64,000 nt of DNA from Paraspadella gotoi (taxonomy: Eukaryota > Chaetognatha). Position numbers and translations under genes: made by a program. This document shows, piece by piece, positions 1 through 9,970 of the stretch (position 1 is its first letter; every line of letters starts with the position of its first letter). The DNA is taken from the NCBI GenBank assembly GCA_051294375.1, contig JBJCIZ010000239.1, forward strand, positions 4,776,953-4,840,952, written 5' to 3'. The notes under the pieces were generated by a model. That model was not told where the DNA came from, made no database searches, and was given only the letters and a program-made list of their open reading frames with translations.

Positions 1-460
1 GACAAATAAGTATGACATTAGACGACAATGACAACGAGAGACAACAACAACTACGACGGACGCACGAACAACGACAACGAACGTCTCCCTTTCTCTTTTT
101 TTTTGAAAAAAATTGCGGACAAAAGATGGAATATGCGGGAAACGTTTAAGCGATCGACGGACGATGACGACGACGACGACGACGACGACGAGAAAATGGA
201 CAAAAAGATTAAATGAAGGAAAGAAATGGATGATAAATTGTAGAATTAGGAAGGAGATCGAGAGAGAGATGAGAGAGAGACGAAGAAGAGATGAAGAGCA
301 GAGAGAGACGATCGCAGAGACGAGAGAGAGCAGCAGATAATAGAAATGGAAATGGTGGGAAAATGAAAGAATATGGAAATGAAGAAGAAAATGATTACAA
401 ATCGAAACGAAATGGTTAGAAAATGAAGAGAATTAGAAACCATTGAAAGTATTTAAATAA
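1..460. repeat. GAC- and GA-rich simple sequence
   Basis: Purine-rich low-complexity DNA. It holds scattered GACAAC/GACGAC triplets, a near-pure (GAC)n run at about 165-191 and imperfect GAGAGA runs at 255-340. The open frames over it are poly-Asp or Thr/Arg-rich because the triplet lacks stop codons. I see no gene signal. Confidence 0.8.
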
Positions 461-490
461 AAAACTATGTGTGGAAACACAAAATAAGTG

Positions 491-834
491 GGATATATTT
501 TCCCATTAAGGTCCCCATATCATCCTAAATTAGAAAATTAAGTTTAATTAAATTCGAATATTGGGTTAGAGGTAAGGGTTATGGATTAGGTTATAGTAAA
601 ATGATTAAGGTTAGTGAATAGGTTAGCGGTTAGGGTTAGGGAAAAACGTTTTGGGTTTGGTTTTAGGGTTTAAAGATTAGGGCTTAGGGTTAGGGTTAAT
701 GACTAGGTTCGGGTTAGGAGTAAGGGATTAGAATTAAGATTAGGGATAGGTCTTAAATTATAGTTAAATATTAAGTTGAAAATAAAGTTAAGGGAATTAG
801 GAACAGAAATGGGGCGCTTGTGGAAAAGATAGCC
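491..834 (+). mobile_element. Telomere-like MITE-type element, copy 1 (most complete)
   Basis: The interior (about 550-770) is a degenerate array of GGTTAG/TTAGGG units. The two ends are inverted copies of one motif. The right end reads GAAATGGGGCGCTTGTGGAA followed by AAGATAGCCC. The reverse complement of the left end (491-532) reads AATTTAGGATGATATGGGGA and continues with a TGGGAAAATAT-like stretch. By eye the two ends agree at roughly 70% over about 40 bp. Similar ends flank telomere-like DNA at eight other places in the window. There is no coding capacity. Seen: inverted ends and array. Inferred: a non-autonomous transposable element. An alternative is interstitial telomeric DNA with fortuitous flanks, which recurrence of the flank argues against. 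Confidence 0.6.
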
Positions 835-1034
835 CAAAACTAATTGAGTTTTATATTTTGTATAATTCGTCCGTCTTAATTCAAAAGCGAAGTCGATAGA
901 GATAAGAATTTTTCTTCTGATTTTACGTCGCGAATTTTATTAATTGTTTTATTAATTGTTTATTAATTGTTTATTAATTGTTTTATCTGTGAATTTACGA
1001 TTAGTTTATTTATTTTGTTTTGTTTTTTGTTTTT

Positions 1035-1180
1035 GTTTTTTATACAACGAGTGAAAACGACGACAATGGCGATGACGACGACGTCAAAGATGACAACGAT
1101 GAGGACGACGACGACGACAATGAAGACGAAGACGAAGAAGAAGACGACGACGAAGACGACGACGACACCTACAACGACGA
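1035..1180. repeat. GAC/ACG triplet-rich tract
   Basis: Imperfect (GAC)n and (GAA)n triplets that are open in several frames on both strands (poly-Asp/Glu in one, Thr/Lys in another). Openness in several frames marks this as repeat-driven, not a gene. Confidence 0.75.
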
Positions 1181-1282
1181 AGCCAATGCTGAAGCCGAAA
1201 TGGAAAGACTGTTTCCCGTCGGTGTTCGACCTTTGCAACCCCTGCGGCACGGGCCTCTCGCTGTCCCGTCCTCTCTCTCCGT

Positions 1283-1286
<4 letters not shown>

Positions 1287-1352
<66 letters not shown>
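1287..1352. repeat. (TC)n microsatellite, about 33 units
   Basis: Uninterrupted TC dinucleotide run, read as (GA)n on the other strand. Imperfect GA runs follow at 1461-1535 and imperfect TC runs at 1648-1742. The 206-residue minus-strand open frame across 963-1583 is only this repeat plus its neighbours. Confidence 0.95.
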
Positions 1353-1355
<3 letters not shown>

Positions 1356-1764
1356 TCTTCTCTCCTCATTCCCTTTCCCCTCTCTCACTGGCGGATGAAA
1401 AGCCTTTTGAGCAAAGGAAAATGAAAACCGCTTCCTTCCGGTACAACCTGACACAGTTGAGGAGAGAGAGAAGAGGACGAGAGAGAGAGAGACGAGAGAG
1501 AGAGAGAGAGAGAAGAGAGAGAGGTAGAAGACGAGAGAGAGCGATGAATAGTTCGATACCGCGTAGCAAATTTCGCGTAACATAACTTTTTTCCGCGGGC
1601 GAGAATGCGATCAACAATATAGCCGTAACAACAGCCGGTGTTCGTTCTTCTCTCTCTGCCTCTGACTCTTCTCTTCGTCTCTTCTCTCTTCTCTCGAGTC
1701 TCGTCTCTCTCCTGGCTCTCTCTGTCTCTCTCTCTCTTCCCCTCGAGTGAGTTAATATTGCAAC

Positions 1765-2135
1765 AGAGAATTTTTTCCCAGTTTGTGTGGTTATTTCTGT
1801 CTTACGTCAAAACTTCAAACGACCTAACTTAAAAGACTCTGTACAAATTTATCTCAAAATTTTTTTTTGTCAGGAAATTAGGACATAGAAAAAATCGTCC
1901 GAAGTAAACAATCTTCGGTCATTTAGGATACAAAAAAAAAATTATAAAAATCTATTCTAAAAATTCAATACTAAAAAATGTTATCTTAATTGATTATGAA
2001 CAACTTTAAAATCATTTTTACGAACATGGTTAATGTAAAAATAAATATCATTGAACGTTTTTTTGGTTTTCAAACTTTTTCTTTCGGTTTTGTCAACACG
2101 AAAAAGTAGAGGGAAGGAGAGCAAGGAAAATAAAG
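1765..2135. other. AT-rich intergenic stretch, nothing recognised
   Basis: Mixed AT-rich sequence between a TC tract and a GA tract. No repeat family, RNA gene or coding signal was found. Confidence 0.5.
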
Positions 2136-2138
2136 GAA

Positions 2139-2186
2139 TTGGGAGAGAGAGAGAGAGAGAGAGAAGAGAGAGCGAGAAGAGAGAGA

Positions 2187-2227
<41 letters not shown>

Positions 2228-2305
2228 GAGAGGAGAGAGAGAGAGAGAGAGAAGAGAGAGAGAGAAAGAGAGAGAGAGTAGAGAGAGTAGAGAGTGAAAA
2301 GAGAA
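2139..2305. repeat. (GA)n compound microsatellite
   Basis: Nearly continuous GAGAGA with AGAAGA interruptions. The purest part is about 2191-2224. Confidence 0.93.
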
Positions 2306-2639
2306 TAGAGGGAATTTCGCCTTTTTCCCCAGACACGAATTATTTTTCGTCTATTCCGAGTTTTCGGCTCTGGTCTTTATTTTCAAATGCAACAGTTTTA
2401 TTTGTATATATTAGATATCATAATATATTATAATAGTACATTAGTACAACTAATATTAAACTTATCAATTTATTTTGTATATAAACAATTCCGACAACTG
2501 CATAACTAATGAAACAATATATTTCATAAATAAAAAAATGACGTGATTTCTGACGTGATTTATAATATAGTTTTAAACGATACGGAAAGCTTATTAGAGA
2601 TGAGAAGGCAATAAGGAGGTGAATAAGGAAAAAGGGAAA

Positions 2640-2835
2640 AATTATGAAATTGGTACAACCAATGTAAAAACCATCCATTCATTCAATAAACAAGCTATCT
2701 TGCCCCCGACTTTGGTGGTTTAAGGCCAAGATAATGACGTAACAGGTCCCTGCAAGCTTTTCAATCAAGACTCTCTCACACTCCACTATTTTACTGGCTT
2801 CCCTATCAATTATGTGAGCCTATAGTAACCATTAT
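2640..2835 (+). mobile_element. Dispersed repeat family 2, copy 1
   Basis: Shares with other places in the window the 5' motif AATTGGTACAACCAATGTAA, then CATTCATTCAATAAACAAGC, CTATCTTGCCCC, the core CAGGTCCCTGCAAGC, CAATCAAGACTCTCTCACA and GGCTTCCCTATCAATTA. Other copies lie near 21.4, 27.2, 27.9 (minus), 38.9, 44.5 and 56.1 kb (minus). No open frame is conserved between copies, so this is probably a short non-autonomous element or the conserved tail of a longer one. I do not recognise the family. No terminal inverted repeat or target-site duplication is evident. Confidence 0.6.
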
Positions 2836-2954
2836 GTGAATCTCCTGTCATGTCATATCATGTCTGGTGTTCATCTTGGATAAACACGTGAAACGAGCGT
2901 GAAAAAACGACTGAGTAATTAAAATAAAAATGATTTAGTAGTTGATTAAATCGG

Positions 2955-2960
2955 GAGAGG

Positions 2961-3011
<51 letters not shown>

Positions 3012-3190
3012 AACGGTCGGTTTGAATCGACCTTCGAACGAAACGGAGCGAGGGAGAGAGGTTATTAGAAATGAATGAATGAACGAGGAAATTAACAAAT
3101 GAATGAATGAATTACGAAATGAATGAAGAAATGAATGAAGAAAGAAATGAAGAAATGAATGAAGAAATGAATGAAGAAATGAACTCTCGA
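2955..3190. repeat. (GA)n followed by degenerate (ATGA)n
   Basis: A pure GA run at about 2962-3009 is followed, after a short unique spacer, by degenerate ATGAATGAAGAA units at 3070-3183. Confidence 0.85.
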
Positions 3191-3574
3191 AAAGATGATG
3201 ATTGATGAAAACTGAAAAAAATCGAACTGATGAAAAAGAGGGACGAATGAAGACAGTCAAGTGGGAGAAAAACAGAGAGAGAGAGAGAAAGTGAGTGAGA
3301 GAGAGAAAATAAAAATAAAAAAAAAACTCAGTGAATAATTGAGGCCTTTGTTTCTTTCTCTCTTTTCCACTGTTTTTTTTTGTTTTTCTTTTTCTGGCTT
3401 TTTCTTTTTTCTTTTTCCAGTACTGAACTTAAAAAACTCGTACTGGGTCGGATCTGGTCAGAGATAACGACTTTTTCCCTCTACCAGTGTAAATGTTTCA
3501 TTTTATTTTGTCTTTTCTTCAGTGCAAAGGGTTCACATATCTCTGATTCGTGTTTAAAAATCAACAAAAAACAT

Positions 3575-3680
3575 AAATATAAACATAATAAGAAAAATAT
3601 TGATTTTTCACAACGAATTTTAATTCACATTGTTACAGACATGTTTCGAATAGTATTTCTATTCATCATCAGTGTAAAAA
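3575..3680 (+). repeat. Dispersed segment also present in the palindrome
   Basis: AATATTGATTTTTCACAACG, then AATTTTAATTCACATTG and an AGACATG motif, closely match 9684-9740 (plus) and 10110-10170 (minus). This copy then continues with a small hairpin (GAATAG...CTATTC) and CATCATCAGTG, which the other two lack. Probably the end of a dispersed element of unknown type. Confidence 0.45.
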
Positions 3681-3718
3681 GATTTATGGATCACAAGTTT
3701 AGCAATGTTAAGAATGAG

Positions 3719-3722
<4 letters not shown>

Positions 3723-3757
<35 letters not shown>

Positions 3758-3779
3758 CACACTAAATAAATAAATAAAA

Positions 3780-3814
<35 letters not shown>

Positions 3815-4075
3815 AAAATATAAATAATAAAAATAAATAAATAAAAAATAAAAAATAAAAATAAAAATAAAAAAATAAATAAAATAAAAAATAAAAAAAA
3901 TGAATAAATAAATAAATAAATAAATGTAAATAGAATAAATAAATAAATAAATAAATATTAGAATGAATAATGAAATATGAATGAATGAATGAGAATGATG
4001 AATGAAATGAATGAATGAATTTGATATGGAATCAGAATAAATAAATCAAATAACAATTAAGATGAATAGTTTGAA
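3723..4075. repeat. (GA)n then long (AAAT)n/(GAAT)n array
   Basis: A GA run at 3723-3755 abuts an AT tetranucleotide array (AAAT with occasional AAAAT) at 3761-3955, which changes to GAAT/ATGA units up to about 4020. The matching TTTA/ATTC array sits at the far end of the palindrome (15.69-16.00 kb), so this array marks its outer edge. Confidence 0.9.
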
Positions 4076-4398
4076 TAAATTCATTTTCCCGAAAATTTTT
4101 AAAGCACATTTGATACACTATCTCCATTTTATTTTATTAACAGACGGCGTCTGAAAAAAAACACATTTCTAAACAATAACAACAACGTACAACAACCACA
4201 ACGTTCTCAAGCTGACGACTCGGACCAAAGTAAGTGTTTAACCAATCAGATCTAAACTAAGTCCCTGGCCAATCAGATTAAAGTGACTCATGAGACTGAA
4301 AAAAAGTCCCAAGGCCTATTAAGACTTTAGTTTTTTTTGTATTGAATGTAATTTCTTATATTGAGGTTTCCAGTCAATTAAAAAAACGATTTTTTTTC

Positions 4399-4622
4399 CC
4401 TCATTGAGTAAAGCCATCAGCTCATGACCACTAGGTAACCGGGTTCAATCCCAACCAGTACCTACCCTGCGGGAAGCGTGAGGACGGCCGTAAGCCGACT
4501 TGGGGCATGGCAAACCCTCAAGCCTGGTTCTAAAGCCCATGGACCCGTTCCATGGCTGCTAGAGGCGTTTTTAGAAGTTTATGGACTGTCATCTTCTGCC
4601 CACGTAGCGCCTTATCCACACA
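4399..4622 (+). mobile_element. tRNA-derived SINE, copy A
   Basis: The Pol III A-box-like CTCATTGAGTAAAGCCATCA lies about 40 bp before a B-box GGGTTCAATCCC (4441-4452). A conserved body follows: CCTGCGGGAAGCGTGAGGAC, CATGGACCCGTTCCATGGCT, and a 3' motif CGCCTTATCCACA, ending in AT-rich microsatellite. No tRNA-like cloverleaf remains after the B box, which is typical for SINEs. Five other copies are in the window. Copy B at 15.1 kb is its palindromic mate and differs mainly by single-base indels. I do not recognise the named family. Confidence 0.75.
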
Positions 4623-5349
4623 TATATATAATTATTACAATTATGCAAAACAATTATACATACAAATATCCAATTATACAATTTCTTCTATTTTTAGTCT
4701 ACTTTGTTTTTTTTTATTTTCTCTTTAATCTCATGTTTTTTACTTATATTCTTCTCTGTTTCCCAACGATCCGTTCGTTCTCTGTTTGTTGGTTTTTTTT
4801 TGTTTTGTTTTGTTTTTTCTGTGTCGCTCAACAATTCCAGAGTCTGAAATCTCACTCGCCCGGTTTTTTTTCGATGGTCGTCGGTTGCCATGGTTACCAG
4901 AGATCGCTAAATAAAACGCGACACGGACGCAATTTATTGGCGTCGCGTTTGTCGGTCAGTCGGTCTGTATGTCAGTAATTTTTTTTAAAAATTTTTGTAA
5001 TAAAAAAAATTTTTTTAAGGCGAACCTCTCACATGCATTCTGGCAATATATGTACATTGTACAATAAACCTGACATAATTTTATTTTTCTCAAATATTGA
5101 GTCTACCGTTTTTTCCGAAGCAAACTACAGTTACCCCGTTTAGTAACGAGTAACGACCATTATTACCACAGTAATAACAACCGTTACCAAGTTAGTTAAA
5201 GACCGTCGACGATTTCTTAACGACCGCAATTTTTCCTGCTTCGTAATTTGGGGCACAAAATCGTTAACGTTTTTTTCGTTATCTTCGCCGACAGCGAAAT
5301 GTTTCCACCCAGAGGGGTCTTTCTCTCTGTTTCTCTCTTATCTATTCAC

Positions 5350-5350
5350 T

Positions 5351-5402
<52 letters not shown>

Positions 5403-5540
5403 CTCTCCTCTCTCTCTTCTCTTCTATTTCTCTCTTTGATTTCTTCTTTATTTCTCTTTATTATTCTCTTTTTTCTCAATCTCACTCTTTCTCTTTCTCT
5501 TCTCTCTTATTTCTCTTTCTTTCTTTCTTTCTTTCTTTCT

Positions 5541-5571
<31 letters not shown>

Positions 5572-5630
5572 TTTCTTTTCTTTTCTTTTTTTCTTCTCTC
5601 TCTCCTCTCTCTCTTTCTTTCCTCCTCGTT
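5350..5630. repeat. (TC)n then (TTTC)n tract
   Basis: TC dinucleotides at about 5356-5420, then TTTCTTTC tetranucleotides around 5515-5590. The mate in the right arm (14.15-14.41 kb) has a visibly different array length. Confidence 0.9.
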
Positions 5631-5654
5631 TCTTATTTTTGTTTGTTTTTTTTC

Positions 5655-6050
5655 AGATCTAGAACGGCTGAAGAGTGAGCAAAAGGAAAAGAAGAGGAAA
5701 AGAAAGAAAAGAGGAGAAGGAGAGGAATTGGAAGAAGAATTGGAAGAGGAAGTGGAAGTGGAAAGAAAGAGGGAATTAGTAAGAGGGGAAGAAGAAGAAT
5801 TGGAAGAGGAAGTCGAAGAGGAACAGGAGAAAGGAGATGGAAGAGGAAGAGGAGAAGGAAGATCTTATAAAAAATAAAACTTCAAGAGAAAAGAAAAAAG
5901 TTTCTCTTCTGAAAGAAAGAAATGGGGAAAAAAACGAGGAAGGAAAGAAAGATAGAAACAAAAATATAAAGCAAAAGAAAGACAAGAAGGAAAGAAAGAA
6001 AGAAAGAAAAAGAAAGACAAGAAGGAAGAAAACTGCGGGAAAAAAATGAG
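5655..6050. repeat. GAAGAG purine-rich tract
   Basis: Almost pure purine on the plus strand, with GAAGAGGAAGTG-type and AAAGAAAGAAAG units. Its Glu/Lys-rich open frames are not coding evidence. Matched by the pyrimidine tract 13.64-14.10 kb in the other arm. Confidence 0.8.
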
Positions 6051-6270
6051 GGAGGGAAAAAACAAGTGTTTTAAGCGGGAAAAAAAGGGAAAGTTTAAGG
6101 AGAAACAGAAAGAAAAGAAAAAAAGAAAAAAAAAGAAAGTGTCGTCTTTAGAAGTCGTGCAATGAAAGAAAAAACAATGCTAAAAAGCAAATGCAGAATA
6201 AGCAATGTAAAAAATAAGGTACGTAAAACAGATATAAGAAAACTCCACAAACGATCATTAGAACTACATC

Positions 6271-6478
6271 GAGAGAACTGAAACCAAACGCCCAATCTAA
6301 ATTAAGTTTTGTTTAAAGATTATGTTTTAGATTAGTTTTAAGGAATTAGGTTAGTGATTAAGAATTAGAGTCAGGGATGAAAGTTATCCGTTTGGTAACA
6401 GATTGAAGCTAAATATTCGAAGTTAAAATTAATTTAAGGATAGAAGAAATGAAGCGCTTTGGGAAAAAAAAGCCGAAG
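6271..6478 (+). mobile_element. Telomere-like MITE-type element, copy 2
   Basis: A short AT-rich interior with GGAATTAGGTTAG remnants. The right end reads GAAATGAAGCGCTTTGGGAA, and an inverted counterpart on the left (around 6286-6306) reads AACGCCCAATCTAAATTAAG. More degraded than copy 1. Duplicated in the right arm at 13325-13530. Confidence 0.5.
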
Positions 6479-6678
6479 AGATGATGTCATAAAGTTGTGA
6501 TAAAATCACTGTATTATCTAATATTTATGAAATAAAAATCGTTAAATCTCTCTTCAAAACTTTATTTTAGATATAAATCACAAAAATTGAGAAAAAAAAA
6601 GGAAAACAAAGAAGAGAATAATAGAAAACAACTTTTTGTCGTTTTTTCCCACTGCCTGGAAATTTTCTCAGAATCTCT

Positions 6679-6721
<43 letters not shown>

Positions 6722-6915
6722 AAGCCGCTGGAGAATCTCTCCACATATTTGTCGGTCCCCCCGTCGGTTATACCGACATTTGTCGCCCAATAAAGGGACG
6801 AACACCCGTGACGCTCTCGACAATCCATAAACCGATAAACTCTTCTCTTTTGTTGTGGTGAGAAGAAGAGAGAGAGGAGAGAGAAGATGAGAGAGAGGAG
6901 AGTCATCATACTCAC

Positions 6916-7015
6916 GCTCTCCAACGCAGCCGTCCACCGGAGCAGCGGCGCGCGGGTTGCCGACCCGACTCACTTCTCCTTCCGGGCCTTCTTCCGCTCG
7001 GATCGGGCGCAGCAT
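6916..7015 (-). CDS. Possible first exon (left-arm copy), unknown protein
   Basis: Mirror copy of the exon candidate at 12797-12896. On the minus strand an ATG opens a 33-codon frame of mixed composition starting MLRPIRAEEGPEGEV. It ends at a good 5' splice-site match, GTGAGTATGATGAC. It sits in a GC/CpG-rich patch between AT-rich and GA/TC DNA, as a promoter-proximal exon would. The peptide has no motif I recognise and no downstream exon can be joined. A second donor-like GTGAGT lies inside the frame. The identical sequence in both arms gives no independent support. Could equally be a non-coding CpG patch. Confidence 0.25.
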
Positions 7016-7229
7016 TTTTCTCGTTCTCTCGATGGTGAGGTCGGGGCCTTCTTCCGGTCGAGTCGGAGACGGATCGGGGCCGGGATATCCTCTCCTCTCT
7101 CTCTCTCTTTTCTCTTTCTCTCTACTTGCTCTTGCCGTCTCTCTCTCTTTCTATTCTTTGTTTTTTTTCTTTTAATTATTATTTCTGTTTTTAATTTTCT
7201 CATCAAATTTATTTATAATTTAAACTTGG

Positions 7230-7855
7230 AATAATTTTTTTAAATAACTAATTTTGTGATAAGGATTTTTAGTTAAATTTATTTTTATGCACTCTCATCG
7301 GTAATCAAAGAAAAACCACACCAACTTTTAATAACGACATTCTCTTTTAGGGATTAGAGCAGTAATCAACAAATTTTTTTTCTTATAAGCCAAAAAAATA
7401 AATAATGAATTTGAGAAAAAAATAAGGCTTCTTGAAATAATTAACCAGCAAAAACAACAAGAAAATAAAGAAATTTCCAAGCTGAATCCAATTACAACAA
7501 ATTATCATCTTAAATTAGAGAAAAGGCCGTTTTCAAAAATACAAAATTTCAGTGACATTTGTAAAAAAGAATCTTTTTATTTTATTTTGAGAAGTTAAAA
7601 AGTAACTAGGAATATTTCAAAAAAAATATGAGCTCTATACCAACTTTGTAGACAGCTGACAATAGGCTACATTTGCATACTATGTTTTTTTTTTTAAATT
7701 GACCTAAGGTTTTTAATTGATTTGTGAATTTCGTGAAATATTAAAAGGTAAGAAATCAAGTTTGGATGCTCAAAATTCAAAGACCTCATTTGGGTCCGAG
7801 AAGAATGAAGTGAAAATTGATAATGTCAGATATTTAATGTAATTAATTAAAAGTA
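7230..7855. other. AT-rich stretch, nothing recognised
   Basis: AT-rich, non-repetitive sequence within the palindrome core. No coding frame or RNA gene was found. Its mirror is 11957-12582. Confidence 0.5.
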
Positions 7856-7857
7856 GT

Positions 7858-7932
7858 AGTACAATAGCAGTAGTAGTAGTAGTAGCTCAGTAGTAGTAGT
7901 AGTAGTAGTAGTTAGTAGTAGTAGTACTATTA
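7858..7932. repeat. (AGT)n trinucleotide array
   Basis: Interrupted AGT triplets. The mirror copy, reading ACT, is at about 11880-11954 and shares the same interruptions, consistent with the identical palindrome core. Confidence 0.9.
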
Positions 7933-8654
7933 GGATTTCAGAAAAATGTCTTGCACGGGCTTTTGTTTTTCACAACTTTGCTCCACTCCCCTGGTATAAG
8001 CCTAAGGCGGACCTCTCAAAACGTAGGCAACTAAGGAAGCTTTCTGAGACAAATGGCAAACTTAAAAAAACTGCGAGACTTTTTTGAAAATATGATATTA
8101 AGTCAATCAATTCTAAATTTAAATTAAATGGTGGAGAAATTTTATCTGCTTCAAAAATAAAAAAAAAATATTTTAAAATTTTTTGACATTTACTATGTAT
8201 AAATATGGGGCTATGCGAAAATTAAAAATAAAAAAAAACATATTTACAAAATATTCATTGCTTGCCACAGCCTCAAAATTTGATTCTACTTTGATCTTAA
8301 AATTTTTTACTCTTTACTCTTCATTATCGTCCTTCACGATAACAGAAATTGCAAATAATAGTATTATCCATCTCATTTACGGTCATTTTTATCTTTTATC
8401 AATTTTCAAATTGTTTTTCAGCATATTAATCATTATTGTTAGATGTATAAACTTTTTTATTGATATTATTATTTTCAAGCTAAATCTTAATACTTTAAAA
8501 AAAATGTTGCTAAATTTTTTAATATTTTTTTCCTTCTTTTTTCTTTCTTTCGTTTCTCTTTCGTTTTTCTTGTCTTTCTTTTGTTTTTTGTCTTTCTTTT
8601 TTTTTTTGACATCGTGAAATGGACCCTACAATAACTGTTAATATTTTTCAAAAA

Positions 8655-9020
8655 GGCCTTATCTCTTTAAAAGAGGGGATCACGGGTCCGCCGCGAACCC
8701 ATGATCGATCGCTCAGACCGAGAGAATACCTCGGCCTGGTGACGAGGGTAAGCAGAGAGAGAAAAGAGTTAAGTTCACCGCTGCAGCTCCGATCGGATCG
8801 ACTTTGCGCCGCGCGATCCGCGGACGATAGGCAGGAAGGAAGAGGAAAGAGGGGAGTCAAGAAGACCGAACGCGGTACAAGTAAGTCGAAGGCAGGGAGA
8901 AGCCGCTCTGGACACGTGAACGGAGAGAGACACGAGCCGCGCGGGAGCAGAGTTACTCACCGGGTCCGCTGGCAAAGAACACCTGCGCTGATGAGAGATT
9001 CGGCATGGGGCTGGACTTAA
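8655..9020. other. GC/CpG-rich patch in palindrome core (left)
   Basis: Locally GC-rich with many CpGs (for example GCCGCGCGATCCGCGGACGA) inside AT-rich DNA. It carries splice-donor-like sequences on both strands: ACAAGTAAGTCG on plus, and CGGTGAGTAACTC on minus at about 8956-8961. Looks like a CpG-rich promoter or exon-dense patch. Both strands have overlapping open frames of 133 and 241 codons, so frame length alone does not choose a gene. Transcription is unproven. Confidence 0.4.
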
Positions 9021-9056
9021 CTGAAGTTTGATGGGTTCGCTGATTACCCATGAGAA

Positions 9057-9300
9057 AGAGAAGAAGATTTTATCCGTTAAAGAGAAAAATCTGGTGTTAA
9101 TGTAAAATGGGAGGAGGGGCATAATGTTGAGAGAAACGAGGTCCATGAGGGATCTGACGAGGAGGTCCAAAAGATTACGAAGGTTTACTAGGATTTCGGT
9201 GGGGGTGTAATTGTCCCAGAAAAGGCCCAACTGCCCAGTTTGGGATTCCCCTTCCGAAAGCCCTTGAGATTTGATTTGGAAAGTGGATCTGCATGTACAC
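9057..9300 (+). repeat. Dispersed repeat family 4, left palindrome copy
   Basis: Contains GTCCATGAGGGATC, GGTTTACTAG, CCCAACTGCCCAGTT and AAAGCCCTTGAGATTTGATT. A diverged direct copy lies at 18535-18785, outside the palindrome, and shares these motifs with indels. Minus-strand translations of the two copies are partly similar (TPTEILVNL against TPPNHLVNL) but do not stay in one frame. This could be a decayed coding element or a non-coding repeat. Confidence 0.5.
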
Positions 9301-9887
9301 GGCAGTGTGAGAAATGGAGAGATAGTAGAGTGATTGACCGTATGAGAGGAGAGAGAGAGAAGAAGAACGAAGAGAATGACAGAAATAATGAACGTGAAGT
9401 ATGAGAGTGCAATGTAAATCCAGAGTATTTCCCGCTTCACACAAGAAATGCGGTGAAAGAGAGAACCATGTATTGACCACCAATTAATTATCAAACACAA
9501 TTATTTTCTTCCAATATCAGAATGATAATAGTATATATAATATATAGAACATACTTGATATCAAACATTATGATCCCTTTTTTACTTTCTTTAATTTCCT
9601 TAATTCCTTAATTAAGTTTTCTGTTATTTTTATTGTTTATATTTGTTGGTTTATTCTTTTTTTCGCTTGGTTGAGTTTAATAAGAGAATATTGATTTTCA
9701 CAACGAAATTTTAATTCACATTGATATAGACATGCCAATGTTAAATTTTTTTTAAACTTTTAAATTCTGGTTTGCCTTTTCCCCTTTAAATTTTCATTTT
9801 CTTTTTCTCTCCTGTATCCCTCAATCTGACCTAAAACTTTAGCTGTTCCTTCACCATTTTTGGTCAACTTTTCCCTCAATTCTTTGT

Positions 9888-9970
9888 CTGGAAGCTTTTT
9901 CTCTCACTCTTTCTTCTATTTTTCTCTCTCTCTCTCTCTCTCTCANNNNNNNNNNNNNNNNNNNNNNNNN
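9888..9970. other. Palindrome loop with (TC)n and a 25-N gap
   Basis: Unpaired centre of the inverted repeat: a short unique segment, a TC run at about 9925-9944, then exactly 25 N (9946-9970). The right arm begins immediately after the gap. Confidence 0.9.

Larger units (their letters stand above)
3765..9887. repeat. Left arm of a 12-kb palindrome
   Basis: The whole interval recurs in reverse complement at 9973-15985. Anchors: SINE 4399-4622 matches 15129-15351, a telomere-like element 6271-6478 matches 13325-13530, and the tract 8183-9020 matches 10792-11629. Paired coordinates sum to 19812 throughout 6902-9350, so there is no net indel there, and long translated open frames in that core are identical. 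Outside the core the sum drifts from about 19750 (outer) to 19860 (inner), and the arms differ by many one-base homopolymer indels and microsatellite length changes. The core is bounded on both sides by GA/TC tracts. It could be a genuine young palindrome or an assembly or long-read fold-back artefact. Confidence 0.95.

Noticed and set aside
555-770. Interstitial telomere as evidence of a chromosome fusion or true telomere
   Set aside because: The same telomere-like DNA recurs nine times with the same inverted flanks, which fits a dispersed element better than a fusion scar. Repeats are too degenerate for an active telomere.
963-1583. 206-residue minus-strand and 143-residue plus-strand open frames
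   Set aside because: Both are spelled by (TC)n and (GAC)n repeats open in several frames at once. No ordinary coding sequence.
4230-4290. Two CCAATCAGA motifs as a promoter
   Set aside because: They are CCAAT-like, but no start site, CpG patch or gene follows, and a SINE lies 120 bp downstream.
4399-4480. A functional tRNA gene
   Set aside because: A and B boxes are present but no acceptor stem, anticodon arm or CCA-side pairing can be formed, and the sequence is one of six dispersed SINE copies.
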